Origin: Ancylomarina sp048268005
GTDB taxonomy: Bacteria > Bacteroidota > Bacteroidia > Bacteroidales > Marinifilaceae
Direction: 5' to 3'
DNA: 64,000 nucleotides
NCBI GenBank assembly: GCA_048268005.1
Contig: JBLWWJ010000001.1
Span: 434,001-498,000 of the forward strand
Position 1 is the first letter of the stretch. Every line of letters starts with the position of its first letter. Positions 7,529 to 17,174 of the stretch are shown in pieces. Below the pieces are notes generated by a model, which made no database searches, was not told the DNA's origin, and saw nothing but the letters and a program-made list of their open reading frames with translations. A program made the translations under genes and the position numbers.

Positions 7529-10321
7529 TTATAATTTTTCTTTCAAATATTCTCCCGTAAAAGAATTTGATTTCTGTATAATATCTTCAGGTAAGCCTTC
7601 AAAGCAAAGCTGACCTCCATTTATGCCGCCATCAGGCCCTAAGTCAATAATCCAATCGGCACATTTAATGACTTCCATATTGTGCTCAATTACAATTAAA
7701 CTGTGACCTCTGGAAATTAAGGCGTTAAATGCATCTATTAGTTTATTTATATCATGAAAATGAAGACCTGTTGTAGGTTCATCAAAAATGAAAAGGCAAG
7801 GTTCTGCTTTTTCTTTGGCTAAAAAAGAAGCCAGTTTTACCCTTTGACTTTCACCACCACTTAATGTACTAGACGCTTGCCCAAGTTTGACATAGCCAAG
7901 ACCGACATCAACCAGTGGCTTCAATCTTTGAGCAATCTTCTTTTCGATCTTGCCGGTAGATTCCATAAAGAATTCTGTAGCCTCATTTACAGTCATCTCA
8001 AGAATGTCGTGAATGTTCTTATCTCTATATCTTACATCGAGAATATCATCTTTGAATCGACGTCCCTTACAACTTTCACACTGTAAATAAACGTCAGCCA
8101 TAAATTGCATTTCTACCTTTATGATTCCTTCTCCCTGACATTCATCACATCGTCCTCCATCAATATTGAATGAGAAATGAGCTGACTTGAAACCACCATA
8201 TTTTGAAGCTTGTTGTTCGGCATATAGTTTTCTAATTTCATCGTAAGCTTTTAAATAGGTTACGGGATTCGATCGGGATGATTTTCCAATCGGGTTCTGA
8301 TCAACAAATTCAATATTGCTAATCATGTGAAGGTCTCCTTTGAGTGCATCAAAATGACCACTTTTATCAGAATAACCACCGTAATGTTTCTTTAAGGCAG
8401 GGTAGAGGATAGTCTTTATTAATGATGATTTTCCTGACCCACTAACACCAGTAACTAAAGTCATGGTATTAAGAGGAAACTTGATATCTAATGATTTCAG
8501 GTTGTTTTCTCTTGCGCCAAGAATTTCAATATAGTTATTCCATTTTCTTCTACTGGTAGGTGTTGGAATGCTACGTGTTTTAGAAATATATTGAGAAGTT
8601 AAGCTAGCATCGGAGCTTTTCAGCTCTTCCAAATTACCTTGAAATACCAGTTCTCCACCTAATCGGCCAGCATATGGTCCTATATCAATGACCTGGTCAG
8701 CAGCCATGATAATGTCTTCGTCGTGTTCAACTACAACAACAGTATTACCTAAGTCACGCAGTTGACGTAGCACCTTAATAAGAAGTTCAGTATCTTTTGA
8801 GTGAAGACCAATACTCGGTTCATCAAGTATATAAAGAGAGCCAACCAGGCTACTCCCAAGTGATGTGGCAAGATTTATTCGCTGTGATTCACCCCCTGAT
8901 AGACTGCTGGATAATCTGTTTAGGGTTAGATATCCCAGTCCAACATCTGAAAGGAATTGCAAGCGATTCTGAATTTCAATTAGAATTCGTTTCGCAACCT
9001 TTTCATCACTACCTTCTAGTTTCAAATTATTGAAGAATTCGTTGAGTTCAGAAATTGGCATTAAGACTAAATCCTGAATATTCTTACCCGTGATTTTGAT
9101 ATAACCAGCTTCTTTTTTCAATCGAGTACCTCGACAATCGGGACAAGTCGTTTTTCCACGATATCTGGATAACATAACACGGTACTGAATCTTATACTGC
9201 TTGGATTCAATATATGCAAAGAAGGCATGCAGGCCTTTGAAATGCTTATTCCCTGTCCAAAGCAATTGTTTCTGCTCTTCGCTAAGCTCGAAGAAGGGTT
9301 TGTGAATAGGAAAATCGAATTTATCGGCAGTAAATACCAACTCATCTTTCCATTTTCTCATTTTCTCACCTTTCCAACATACGACAGCATCTTCATAAAT
9401 GCTCATTGTTTTATTGGGTATTACAAGGTCTTCATCAATACCAATAACTTTGCCGAATCCTTCGCATTTAGGACAGGCACCAACAGGATTATTGAAACTA
9501 AAGGTGTGTGTGTGTGGATCTTCAAATGTGATGCCATCAGCTTCAAAACGGTTTGAAAAGCTATGATAATTTAAAGCTTTGGAATCAGAAATTGAGATTA
9601 AACATTCTCCTTTTCCTTCATAAAAGGCTGTTTGAATAGAGTCTGCCAGTCTGTTCCTGGTATCTTCTTCCTTATCAATACGAAGTCGATCTACAATGAT
9701 ATGAATATCTTCTTCTTTTGAAAGTAAATATTGATCCTCTAAAACATCAAATATTTTGTGAGCTTTCCCCTCAATCTCAATTCTTGAAAAACCTTGCTGT
9801 GATAAAACTTCAAGTTGTTCTTTTCTTGAGCGATCACCATTGTGATGCAATTCAGCCATAATCATGACTGTGGCATCTTCTTCATTTTCCAAAGTGAATT
9901 TAACAACATCACTAACGCTGTGTCTTTTGACCAGAGTATTAGAAATAGGGGAATAGGTTTTTCCTACTCGTGCAAATAGTAATTTAAGATAATCGTAGAT
10001 TTCTGTTGAGGTTCCTACTGTCGAACGTGGGTTACGGGTGTTTACTTTTTGTTCTATGGCAATTGCTGGTGGAATACCTTTAATATAATCGACTTCAGGT
10101 TTGTTGATTCTTCCCAAAAATTGGCGAGCGTAAGCAGATAAACTCTCTACATATCTTCTTTGCCCTTCAGCGTAAAGTGTGTCGAAAGCCAAAGAGGATT
10201 TTCCAGAACCGGAAAGTCCTGTGATCACAATAAATTTATTACGAGGAATTTTTAAGTCGATATTCTTAAGATTATGGACTTTTGCTCCTTTTATGGTGAT
10301 GAATTTATCTTGATGAATCAT
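7529..10321 (-). CDS. uvrA: Excinuclease ABC subunit A
   Basis: 930 residues, the usual length. UvrA is the damage-sensing ATPase of nucleotide excision repair and loads UvrB. First ABC half: Walker A GLSGSGKS (35-42), CPKC (283-286), CPDC (393-396), signature LSGGESQ (474-480), Walker B LYILDEPS (496-503). Second half: Walker A GVSGSGKS (625-632), zinc finger CDEC (725-728) and CESC (748-751), signature LSGGESQ (820-826), Walker B LFIFDEPT (843-850). One oddity: the CxxC pair that most UvrA proteins carry about 25 residues before the SFNNPxGACPxC block is missing here (NYHSFSNRFEADGITF instead). Bacteroidota often have two uvrA genes and this may be one of two. A divergent promoter region separates it from the sigma gene at 10504. 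Confidence 0.97.
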   Translation of the reverse strand: MIHQDKFITIKGAKVHNLKNIDLKIPRNKFIVITGLSGSGKSSLAFDTLYAEGQRRYVESLSAYARQFLGRINKPEVDYIKGIPPAIAIEQKVNTRNPRSTVGTSTEIYDYLKLLFARVGKTYSPISNTLVKRHSVSDVVKFTLENEEDATVMIMAELHHNGDRSRKEQLEVLSQQGFSRIEIEGKAHKIFDVLEDQYLLSKEEDIHIIVDRLRIDKEEDTRNRLADSIQTAFYEGKGECLISISDSKALNYHSFSNRFEADGITFEDPHTHTFSFNNPVGACPKCEGFGKVIGIDEDLVIPNKTMSIYEDAVVCWKGEKMRKWKDELVFTADKFDFPIHKPFFELSEEQKQLLWTGNKHFKGLHAFFAYIESKQYKIQYRVMLSRYRGKTTCPDCRGTRLKKEAGYIKITGKNIQDLVLMPISELNEFFNNLKLEGSDEKVAKRILIEIQNRLQFLSDVGLGYLTLNRLSSSLSGGESQRINLATSLGSSLVGSLYILDEPSIGLHSKDTELLIKVLRQLRDLGNTVVVVEHDEDIIMAADQVIDIGPYAGRLGGELVFQGNLEELKSSDASLTSQYISKTRSIPTPTSRRKWNNYIEILGARENNLKSLDIKFPLNTMTLVTGVSGSGKSSLIKTILYPALKKHYGGYSDKSGHFDALKGDLHMISNIEFVDQNPIGKSSRSNPVTYLKAYDEIRKLYAEQQASKYGGFKSAHFSFNIDGGRCDECQGEGIIKVEMQFMADVYLQCESCKGRRFKDDILDVRYRDKNIHDILEMTVNEATEFFMESTGKIEKKIAQRLKPLVDVGLGYVKLGQASSTLSGGESQRVKLASFLAKEKAEPCLFIFDEPTTGLHFHDINKLIDAFNALISRGHSLIVIEHNMEVIKCADWIIDLGPDGGINGGQLCFEGLPEDIIQKSNSFTGEYLKEKL

Positions 10322-10429
10322 GTTTAATTCTTGAAGTTCTGAGCGAAATATAAAATCTCACAAATTTATTTAAGTTCTATGGATTTGCAAAACTCTTTAT
10401 TATTTATAATCTTGCAAGTGATATAATAA

Positions 10430-10454
10430 TTGACACACACTAAAACCTACTTTG
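10430..10454 (+). promoter_or_regulatory. Possible promoter of the sigma factor gene
   Basis: TTGACA at 10430 and TACTTTG at 10448-10454, close to the Bacteroidota -33 TTTG / -7 TAnnTTTG pattern but with one base missing in the -7 element. It lies 50 bases before the proposed ATG at 10504. Confidence 0.35.
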
Positions 10455-10503
10455 CTTATAGATCAATCTCTACACCGTATTACTTAAAATCTAAGATGTG
10501 AAA

Positions 10504-11097
10504 ATGGAGAATTTTGATTTAAAAAGCGATCAATATTATATTGAGCGGTTTATTTCTGGCGACCAGTCTGGGATAGAAGTGCTCATAACTCGCCACAAAG
10601 ATAGGGTGTTTACCTATATCTATTTAATTGTAAAGAATAAAGATTTGACCGAAGATATCTTTCAAGATGTCTTCATTAAAGTCATTCAATCCTTACGAGC
10701 AGGAAAATATCGCGACAATGGTAAGTTTTTGGCTTGGGTATTTCGTATTGCTCATAATTTGATTATCGATCATTTTAGGCAGGAGAAAATGAATAAGGTT
10801 TATTCGAATGACGATTTTGAGCTGGATCTTTTTAATTCGGAGAAATTTAGCGATGATAATTGTGAGGATATCATGATTCGATCCCAACAGCATTGTGAAG
10901 TAAAAGAATTGGTGGATCGCCTCCCATCAGATCAGAAAGAGATAATTGTTTTACGTCATTATAAAGGCTTGAGTTTTAAAGAAATTGCTGATGATACTGA
11001 TGTTAGTATCAATACAGCATTGGGCCGTATGCGTTATGCTTTGATAAATTTGAGAAAGATGATTGAGGAGAATCAACTCAATCTTTTAATTTCATAG
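10504..11097 (+). CDS. ECF-type RNA polymerase sigma-70 factor
   Basis: 197 residues from ATG 10504; a GTG two codons earlier (10498) is possible but less likely. Region 2 is at about 25-95 (LITRHKDRVFTYIYLIVKNKDLTEDIFQDVFIKVIQSL, WVFRIAHNLIIDHFRQEK). Region 4 is at about 135-185 (LPSDQKEIIVLRHYKGLSFKEIADDTDVSINTALGRMRYAL). It has the acidic linker often seen between the two regions. No FecR or zinc-type anti-sigma follows; instead there is an 81-codon gene 76 bases downstream, which may be its partner. Its target genes are unknown. Confidence 0.92.
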   Translation: MENFDLKSDQYYIERFISGDQSGIEVLITRHKDRVFTYIYLIVKNKDLTEDIFQDVFIKVIQSLRAGKYRDNGKFLAWVFRIAHNLIIDHFRQEKMNKVYSNDDFELDLFNSEKFSDDNCEDIMIRSQQHCEVKELVDRLPSDQKEIIVLRHYKGLSFKEIADDTDVSINTALGRMRYALINLRKMIEENQLNLLIS

Positions 11098-11173
11098 GGA
11101 ATAAAATGTTTTGTTAAATCTTAGATACTAAATTATAAATGTTCGCGTTATAGTTGGTAGAAACCAATAAAAT

Positions 11174-11419
11174 ATGCGAATGAATTCAATTTTTACACTT
11201 GTCGGTTGGGCATCAACAAAAAATCATGATGATTTTCTTACTGAACTTGAAAGCATCTCAATTGATGACTTGATGGGATCGGGGGATCTAATCAATTATA
11301 TTGATAATTCGTTGCTAGAAGCACCAGCTAGTTTAATTAAAAGAATTATGCGTTATTCAGAAGCTCATAGTTATCTGAAAACGCAGCATGAAGGTCTAAA
11401 TGATCTGATATTAAACTAA
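11174..11419 (+). CDS. Small conserved-looking protein downstream of the sigma factor
   Basis: 81 residues: MRMNSIFTLVGWASTKNHDD followed by acidic and helical stretches (FLTELESISIDDLMGSGDLINYID). No membrane segment or cysteine motif. Its position after a sigma gene with no recognisable anti-sigma, ending in a perfect hairpin terminator, suggests a two-gene operon, and a role as a small sigma partner is possible. That is positional inference only; no family was recognised. Confidence 0.6.
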   Translation: MRMNSIFTLVGWASTKNHDDFLTELESISIDDLMGSGDLINYIDNSLLEAPASLIKRIMRYSEAHSYLKTQHEGLNDLILN

Positions 11420-11420
11420 A

Positions 11421-11450
11421 AAAAAGGCCAGATTTAAATCTGGCCTTTTT
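11421..11450. terminator. Perfect 30-base palindromic bidirectional terminator
   Basis: AAAAAGGCCAGATTT followed directly by its exact reverse complement. It lies 2 bases after the + gene stop and 20 bases past the stop of the minus-strand mlaD gene, so it serves both convergent genes. Confidence 0.85.
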
Positions 11451-11469
11451 AGTGAATAATTGGTTCGTA

Positions 11470-12447
11470 TTATTTCTTTTTCTTCTGCTTGTCTTTTCGA
11501 CCAAATACAGAAACCTGAACATAGCGCTTAGGATGGGCTTTTAGATCAATTAGCAATTCATCCAGATGTTTAGATGCAGATTCCATATGATGGTAAAGGC
11601 TATCGTTTTTAAGAAAGGCTCCCATACTACCTTTACCTGAATTTATTTGTTGGAATATTTCGTTTACCTGAGCTAAAGCTGCATTGGCATTATTGACTGT
11701 TGAAGCAATTTCAGCTTGTTTTAAAGAATCTGAGATACTTGAGAAGTTATTGAGAATGTTATCAATGTTTTTGCCGTTAGATTCAAGATTTCCAGTTATG
11801 GATTCAATATTAGCTAATATCTTCTCCATGTGAGATCTTTGTCCTGAAACTAATGTGTCAAGATTACCCGATGTATTTTCAAGTTTGTTGATTGTGTTTT
11901 TAATGCTTGTTAAACTCTGTGATATATTATCACGAGCATCAGCATTAAAAATATACTGAATAACGGTTAGGACTGAGTCAACACTTGACATCAACTTCTC
12001 AGCTTTATTCTTTAGTGGTAGCATTTGCATGCTAACTTGTTCTTTCAAGTCCCCTTCAATACTTCCTTTTATCGTATCACCTGCTTGCAGGATAGACTTA
12101 GAATTACCTGGATTAATCTGAATTTCTTTCGTGCCCATAATATCGGAACTGACAATTCGGGCTGTCGTATTCTTAGGAAGTTTGAAACCGTCACCCACCG
12201 AGAAAGACACAATTAAATCATTGATATTTGATTCACTGAATTTGATAGACTGAATTTGACCAACTTTGAAGCCTCTTAGAGTTACAGGGCTCGATTTTTT
12301 TAAGCCATCAACTCGTTGATATTTTGCATAAAATAACTGGTCTGTTGAGAATATACTGTTTCCTTTAAGGAAATTTATTCCCCAAATAAAAATCGTAATG
12401 GCAGCTACAACCAATAATCCAATAGTAGCTTCTTTTGATATTTTCAT
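11470..12447 (-). CDS. mlaD: MlaD/MCE-family lipid transport protein
   Basis: 325 residues. One N-terminal membrane anchor (ATIGLLVVAAITIFIWGINFL, about 7-27) is followed by an MCE domain at about 37-113 (YAKYQRVDGLKKSSPVTLRGFKVGQIQSIKF). After it comes a long helical tail (about 140-305) with repeated heptad-like stretches, and a lysine-rich end. MCE proteins form hexameric rings in the periplasm that carry phospholipids between inner and outer membrane, working with an MlaE permease and MlaF ATPase. Those partners are not in this window. It lies 56 bases after the amidase gene, in the same direction, a pairing that recurs in Bacteroidota and suggests a shared role in envelope upkeep. Confidence 0.9.
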   Translation of the reverse strand: MKISKEATIGLLVVAAITIFIWGINFLKGNSIFSTDQLFYAKYQRVDGLKKSSPVTLRGFKVGQIQSIKFSESNINDLIVSFSVGDGFKLPKNTTARIVSSDIMGTKEIQINPGNSKSILQAGDTIKGSIEGDLKEQVSMQMLPLKNKAEKLMSSVDSVLTVIQYIFNADARDNISQSLTSIKNTINKLENTSGNLDTLVSGQRSHMEKILANIESITGNLESNGKNIDNILNNFSSISDSLKQAEIASTVNNANAALAQVNEIFQQINSGKGSMGAFLKNDSLYHHMESASKHLDELLIDLKAHPKRYVQVSVFGRKDKQKKKK

Positions 12448-12503
12448 TTAGTAATATTGTGTGATTACGTCATCCTTTCTTAATCAAAGGTAGAGAATAT
12501 TTA

Positions 12504-13598
12504 TTATGATTTTTGAATCTTTTTGGCTTCTTTAATAGAAATAGGCTTCCCATTGTGGTAAGCAACTATAAAACAGTCAGGAATTATTTTTTTCACCTGC
12601 TTTTTTTCGCTGATAACACTCTTAAGGTTTGAACTTTGCGCCACCGAATATTTATAAACACCATTCACTTGCTTTTCTATCACATTATCAAGTCCTTTAA
12701 AAACATTAGCATTTAGGGGTATTTTCTTTGTTGAGGATTTTATCTGCACGCAATAATAAACTCCCTCAGAGGATTCATATACTGCAGGTTTTTCTTTTGC
12801 CTCAAGGGTTCGTGAACTATGTCGTTCAATTTCCTCTTTATACGACCTAAATGCTCTGAAGATAGCCGAGGCCATATAATCTTGTCCTTTTTTAGATTTT
12901 AGAAAACGTTCTTCATTAGGATTAGAGATAAAGCCAACTTCTATTAAAACAGATGGCATACTTGCTTTTCTTAGAACCCATAACTCAGCAGCTTTTACAC
13001 CTCTGGATCGTCTGCCAACTCTGTTTTTAAATTGATGTTCGGTATGCTGAGCCATAGATGTGCTGTTGTCAATATGCAAGCTATGCATCAAATTAAAAAT
13101 AATATATGAAGCAGGGTCTTTAGGATTAAAACCTTCATACTTGTTGCTATAATCATCTTCGTAAAGCATTACAGAATTTTCTTTCATCGCAACAGCCAAA
13201 TTATCTTTCGATTTATGTAGACCTAAGATAAAGGTTTCTGTACCATAGGTTCTTGTATTATTTTCAAGGCTGTTTGCATGGATAGATAGAAAAAGATCTG
13301 CCTTGTTTTTGTTGGCAATTTCAGGACGTTCTTTTAAGGGGATGAAAACATCAGTCTTTCTCGTATAAACAACTTTTATATTGGGGAAATTATCTTTGAT
13401 ATACTTCCCGGTTTTAAGTGCAATATCTAATACAATATCTTTTTCGTAGCTATGTTTACCTACTGCTCCTGGGTCTTTGCCGCCATGACCAGCATCAATG
13501 ACGATGGTGTTAATTTTATATTCTGAGTTTTGTCCGAAACTGCTGAAACTAATCGAACATAGAACAAAAAACATTAAAAAAACTGATACTCTATTCAT
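12504..13598 (-). CDS. N-acetylmuramoyl-L-alanine amidase (Amidase_3)
   Basis: 364 residues from the ATG at 13598, which gives a clean signal peptide (VSVFLMFFVLCSISFSSFGQ); an upstream ATG at 13649 would add 17 odd residues. The Amidase_3 catalytic domain covers about 30-250: zinc ligands in VIDAGHGGKDPGA (His) and LFLSIHANS (His), a glutamate between them (YEKD), and the catalytic Glu in VLIEVGFISN. This enzyme cuts the bond between MurNAc and the peptide stem, usually for daughter-cell separation. A roughly 90-residue C-terminal part (VYYCVQIKSSTKKIPL) looks like a SPOR-type peptidoglycan-binding module. Divergent from the LptD-like gene and followed by mlaD. Confidence 0.92.
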   Translation of the reverse strand: MNRVSVFLMFFVLCSISFSSFGQNSEYKINTIVIDAGHGGKDPGAVGKHSYEKDIVLDIALKTGKYIKDNFPNIKVVYTRKTDVFIPLKERPEIANKNKADLFLSIHANSLENNTRTYGTETFILGLHKSKDNLAVAMKENSVMLYEDDYSNKYEGFNPKDPASYIIFNLMHSLHIDNSTSMAQHTEHQFKNRVGRRSRGVKAAELWVLRKASMPSVLIEVGFISNPNEERFLKSKKGQDYMASAIFRAFRSYKEEIERHSSRTLEAKEKPAVYESSEGVYYCVQIKSSTKKIPLNANVFKGLDNVIEKQVNGVYKYSVAQSSNLKSVISEKKQVKKIIPDCFIVAYHNGKPISIKEAKKIQKS

Positions 13599-13862
13599 TA
13601 TATATTGTGAAATTTTATTTGAAAAAAAAATAAGATAAGAAATCTTCATAAAAGAACTTAAAAAATGATTCCGAACAGTGTTTATATTAGGGAATATAGT
13701 AGTTTTATTTGTAATTTTGGCGACCTGAGACCTTTCTGTTTGAAATAGATGGTATGCATCATTATAATTTAAAGAGTCTTAGTTGCTTAAACCTTAGTGT
13801 ACTATATCTGATTTTTAAGTTCATTAGTCGATCTCATTCTTGTACAAAAATAACGATAAAAA

Positions 13863-16517
13863 TTGCAATTGAAATTACAACAAAAGCTTTTTATACTTTC
13901 AGTTCTTAGCTTAATTCCCTTGAATATATTTGCGGATTTTAATCTAATGGCTAACGAAAGTTATGAATGTGAGAATTTAATTGATTCTCCTTATGAAGTT
14001 AACGCGTATGCTGGATTTTTGCAGCAAGTAGATTCTTTAGACTTAAAATTAAAGAAAAAAAATACGGTCGAAAATGATTCAATTGTAGCTGATTCAACAG
14101 CTAAGAAGCCCTTTCTTGAGACGGCCATAGAATACAATGCTGATGATAGTGTGACCTTTTCCTTAACGGGCCAGAAAGTGTTTTTGACTAAGAATGCTTT
14201 TGTAAAATATGGTGCCACTGAATTAAAGGCTTATTATATCGAACTTGATATAGCTAAGAAGGAGGCCTTTGCATATGGTATTAAGGATAGCACTGGAAAT
14301 TATATACACACACCTGAGTTTAAAGATGGATCAGAGGAATTTAAGTGCAAGGAATTAAAATATAACTTTGAAACTGGTAAAGGATTAGTGAACGAAGTTA
14401 TCACGGAACAAGAAAGTGGCTATGTACATAGTGAGATCACAAAGAGAATGGATGAGAATACTTTCTTCTTGAAAAATGGAAAGTATACGACATGTGATCA
14501 TCCTCATCCTCACTTTTATGTGCGAATGACTAAAGCTAAGATGATTAAGGATGATAAGATTGTTTCAGGCCCTTTGCATATTGTTTTAGAAGATGTACCC
14601 TTGCCAGTTGGTTTACCTTTTGGTTTTTTCCCCTTTAGTAGTAAATATTCTTCAGGTATTCTTTTACCGAGTTATGGTGAGGAGCAACGAAGAGGATTTA
14701 ACCTTCGAGGTGGAGGATATTATTGGGCGATTAATGATTACGTGGATTTAGCTATTCGAGGCGATATCTTTTCTAATGGTTCATGGGGACTCAATTTACA
14801 ATCGAAGTATAAAAAGCGATATAAATATAGTGGTCGTTTAGAAACAGAATACCATAAAAATAAATTTGGAGATAAGGGCTTAGATGATTATTCTGAAGTG
14901 ACTGACTTTGCTGTTAGATGGAGTCATACTCAGGATGCTAAAGCAAATCCATATCGGACATTCTCTGCTTCTGTTAACTTTTCAACCTCAGAGAATGATA
15001 GAAATAATTCGACGAGTATCGATAAGATTGTAAATAATCAAAAACAATCGAGTATTTCATATAGTAAAAAATGGCCGGGCAGTCCTTTTAGTTTGAATGG
15101 ATCCTTACGTCATTCTCAGAATAGCCGGGATACCACAATTTCGTTAACACTACCAAGTTTATCTTTAAATATGACTCAAATTTACCCATTTAGAACAAAA
15201 GGGAAGAGTTCAAATTTAAGATGGTACGATAAGATTGGAGTGAGTTATTCATCGAAAATGGAGAATCGTGTGAATATCAAAGAAAAAGAATTGATGTCTT
15301 CTTCTTTAACCAAAGACTGGAAAAATGGTTATCAGCACTCTATTCCAATTACGACAAATTTTAAGTTAGCTCGTGACTTAACCTTGGCACCAACGCTAAA
15401 TTATAATGGTGTTCTATATTCGCGATCTATACGAAAAGAGTGGAAAAATGAATTGAATGATGGGGCTGGTGGTGTTCATATTGATACCATTCAAGGAATG
15501 CGTTATGCCCATAATTATTCCACATCAGCATCTTTGTCTTTAAGTCCAAAGATTTATGGGATGTATACCTTTAAGAAGACATCGAGGATTGAAGCAATTC
15601 GTCACGTTATGACACCTTCAATTAGTGTGAGCTATACCCCGGAAATTGGGGTGGATAGAGAAAAATACTATAGGACCTACAAGGATGGGAATGAAAATGA
15701 TATTGAATATTCCATTTTTGAAGGCAGCTTGTATGGAACGCCAACGGGTGCCAGAGAGTCTGGAAGTATTAATTTAAGTTTAGATAATAATATTGAAGCA
15801 AAAATTAAAACAGCAAACGATACAACTGGTAATGAAGATTTTAAAAAGGTAAAGCTTTTAGAGAGCCTTAAGTTTTCTACCAGTTACGATATGTTCAAGG
15901 ATTCTTTGAACTGGTCTAATATTAGAATAAATGGTCGTACAAAGATTTTTAATAAAAAGCTAGATTTGAGTTTTAATTCGACCGTTGACCCATATGCTTT
16001 GAATGCCAATGATGTTAAGATTGATAAATTTGGTCCACGTGTAACCAATGCTTCTATTGACTTAGGCTTTAGGTTATCATCGAGTGATTTTAAGGGTGAT
16101 CCTAAAGAAGGGGGTAAGGGTAAGGATAAGGGTAAGGATAAGGGTAAGGATAACGAGAGTGTGCCTGATGAAATGACATATGTGAGGTTTGATGTGCCAT
16201 GGTCTTTTTCATTGGATTACGGTTGGACGTACTCTAAACCAACAAGTAAGAGTAATGTGAATCAGAATATAGGTCTTCGTGGTGATTTTAGTTTGACACC
16301 TAAGTGGAAAATAAATTTTTCTACAGGTTATGATTTCGCGAATAAATCAATTACAGCCACTCAGTTTTCTTTAACTCGTGATTTGCATTGTTGGCAGATG
16401 ACTTTCAATACGATTCCATTTGGTACCTACCAATCGTATAACTTTAAGCTTAGCGTAAAATCTTCTGTTCTTCAGGATTTGAAATATGAGAAAAAGAAAG
16501 TTTGGCAAGATAACTAG
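13863..16517 (+). CDS. LptD/OstA-like outer-membrane LPS assembly protein
   Basis: 884 residues. It begins with TTG: an in-frame TAA sits at 13857-13859, and the hydrophobic signal (LFILSVLSLIPLNIFADF) precedes the first ATG, so only TTG at 13863 (or 13869) keeps the signal. After a linker, an OstA-like beta-jellyroll spans about 100-220 (VTFSLTGQKVFLTKNAFVKYGATELKAYYIELDIAKKEAFA cut into motifs). A long barrel region with alternating strands follows (residues about 240-880). In the family, LptD inserts lipopolysaccharide into the outer leaflet with LptE. A Lys/Gly/Asp tandem repeat interrupts a barrel loop near residues 750-765. Divergent from the amidase gene, as often seen in Bacteroidota. 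Confidence 0.88.
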   Translation: MQLKLQQKLFILSVLSLIPLNIFADFNLMANESYECENLIDSPYEVNAYAGFLQQVDSLDLKLKKKNTVENDSIVADSTAKKPFLETAIEYNADDSVTFSLTGQKVFLTKNAFVKYGATELKAYYIELDIAKKEAFAYGIKDSTGNYIHTPEFKDGSEEFKCKELKYNFETGKGLVNEVITEQESGYVHSEITKRMDENTFFLKNGKYTTCDHPHPHFYVRMTKAKMIKDDKIVSGPLHIVLEDVPLPVGLPFGFFPFSSKYSSGILLPSYGEEQRRGFNLRGGGYYWAINDYVDLAIRGDIFSNGSWGLNLQSKYKKRYKYSGRLETEYHKNKFGDKGLDDYSEVTDFAVRWSHTQDAKANPYRTFSASVNFSTSENDRNNSTSIDKIVNNQKQSSISYSKKWPGSPFSLNGSLRHSQNSRDTTISLTLPSLSLNMTQIYPFRTKGKSSNLRWYDKIGVSYSSKMENRVNIKEKELMSSSLTKDWKNGYQHSIPITTNFKLARDLTLAPTLNYNGVLYSRSIRKEWKNELNDGAGGVHIDTIQGMRYAHNYSTSASLSLSPKIYGMYTFKKTSRIEAIRHVMTPSISVSYTPEIGVDREKYYRTYKDGNENDIEYSIFEGSLYGTPTGARESGSINLSLDNNIEAKIKTANDTTGNEDFKKVKLLESLKFSTSYDMFKDSLNWSNIRINGRTKIFNKKLDLSFNSTVDPYALNANDVKIDKFGPRVTNASIDLGFRLSSSDFKGDPKEGGKGKDKGKDKGKDNESVPDEMTYVRFDVPWSFSLDYGWTYSKPTSKSNVNQNIGLRGDFSLTPKWKINFSTGYDFANKSITATQFSLTRDLHCWQMTFNTIPFGTYQSYNFKLSVKSSVLQDLKYEKKKVWQDN
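16119..16154 (+). repeat. Three tandem 12-bp repeats inside the LptD-like gene
   Basis: GGTAAGGATAAG repeated three times (the third ends AAC), after a half unit GGTAAG. It encodes (GKDK)n. Copy number changes keep the frame, so the loop length may vary between strains. Confidence 0.85.
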
Positions 16518-16549
16518 GCCTGTTACTTTCTTAAATGAACCGATTAGCC

Positions 16550-17116
16550 TTAAGATTTTATCCAGTTTTTTAGAATGTCTGAACCTTGTTCAGTCATGAT
16601 GGATTCTGGATGAAACTGAAGGCCACAAATGTCTAGATCTTTGTGACGAATTGCCATAATAAGATTGTCATGATCAGTAGCTGTAATATGAAGGCAGTTG
16701 GGGAGTTTTGCTTCGCTTAATGCCCATGAATGGTATCGGCCAGAATTGAATTTCCCTGGGATATTGTGGAATAAAAATTCTGACGCATCTGTAACTAAAG
16801 TTGGTTTTGGAATTCCATGTACAATATCTTCGATATTGAAAATTTCACCTCCGAAATAGATTCCAATATACTGCATGCCTAAACAAACGCCTAAGATTGG
16901 TTTCGTTGTTTTGTATCGATCGAGAATTTCTCCCATTACTTTCACGTCTTCTGGTAAACCAGGTCCTGGTGAAAATATGATTTTATCACACTCCTCCAGA
17001 ATTTGCCAATCGACCTTATTGTTGCGCATCACGATCACTTGCTTGCAGAATTGCTCTACAGTATGTACCAGATTGTAGGTGAATGAATCGAAATTATCAA
17101 TAATGGCTATTTTCAC
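16550..17116 (-). CDS. Class I glutamine amidotransferase, PabA/TrpG type
   Basis: 188 residues, the full length of the family. It releases ammonia from glutamine for a chorismate-using partner: anthranilate synthase (tryptophan) or aminodeoxychorismate synthase (folate). The triad is visible: Cys78 in GVCLGMQ, His169 and Glu171 in FHPES. The oxyanion block FSPGPGLP is also present. It stands apart from any trpE/trpD or pabB gene in this window, which favours a PabA or dual-use role over a trp operon member. Convergent with the LptD-like gene. Confidence 0.88.
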   Translation of the reverse strand: MKIAIIDNFDSFTYNLVHTVEQFCKQVIVMRNNKVDWQILEECDKIIFSPGPGLPEDVKVMGEILDRYKTTKPILGVCLGMQYIGIYFGGEIFNIEDIVHGIPKPTLVTDASEFLFHNIPGKFNSGRYHSWALSEAKLPNCLHITATDHDNLIMAIRHKDLDICGLQFHPESIMTEQGSDILKNWIKS

Positions 17117-17174
17117 TATTTTCTATTTGAATTAAGAGAGGATTTGTGCAATCGTGAAACTGTATCGAGTTGAT

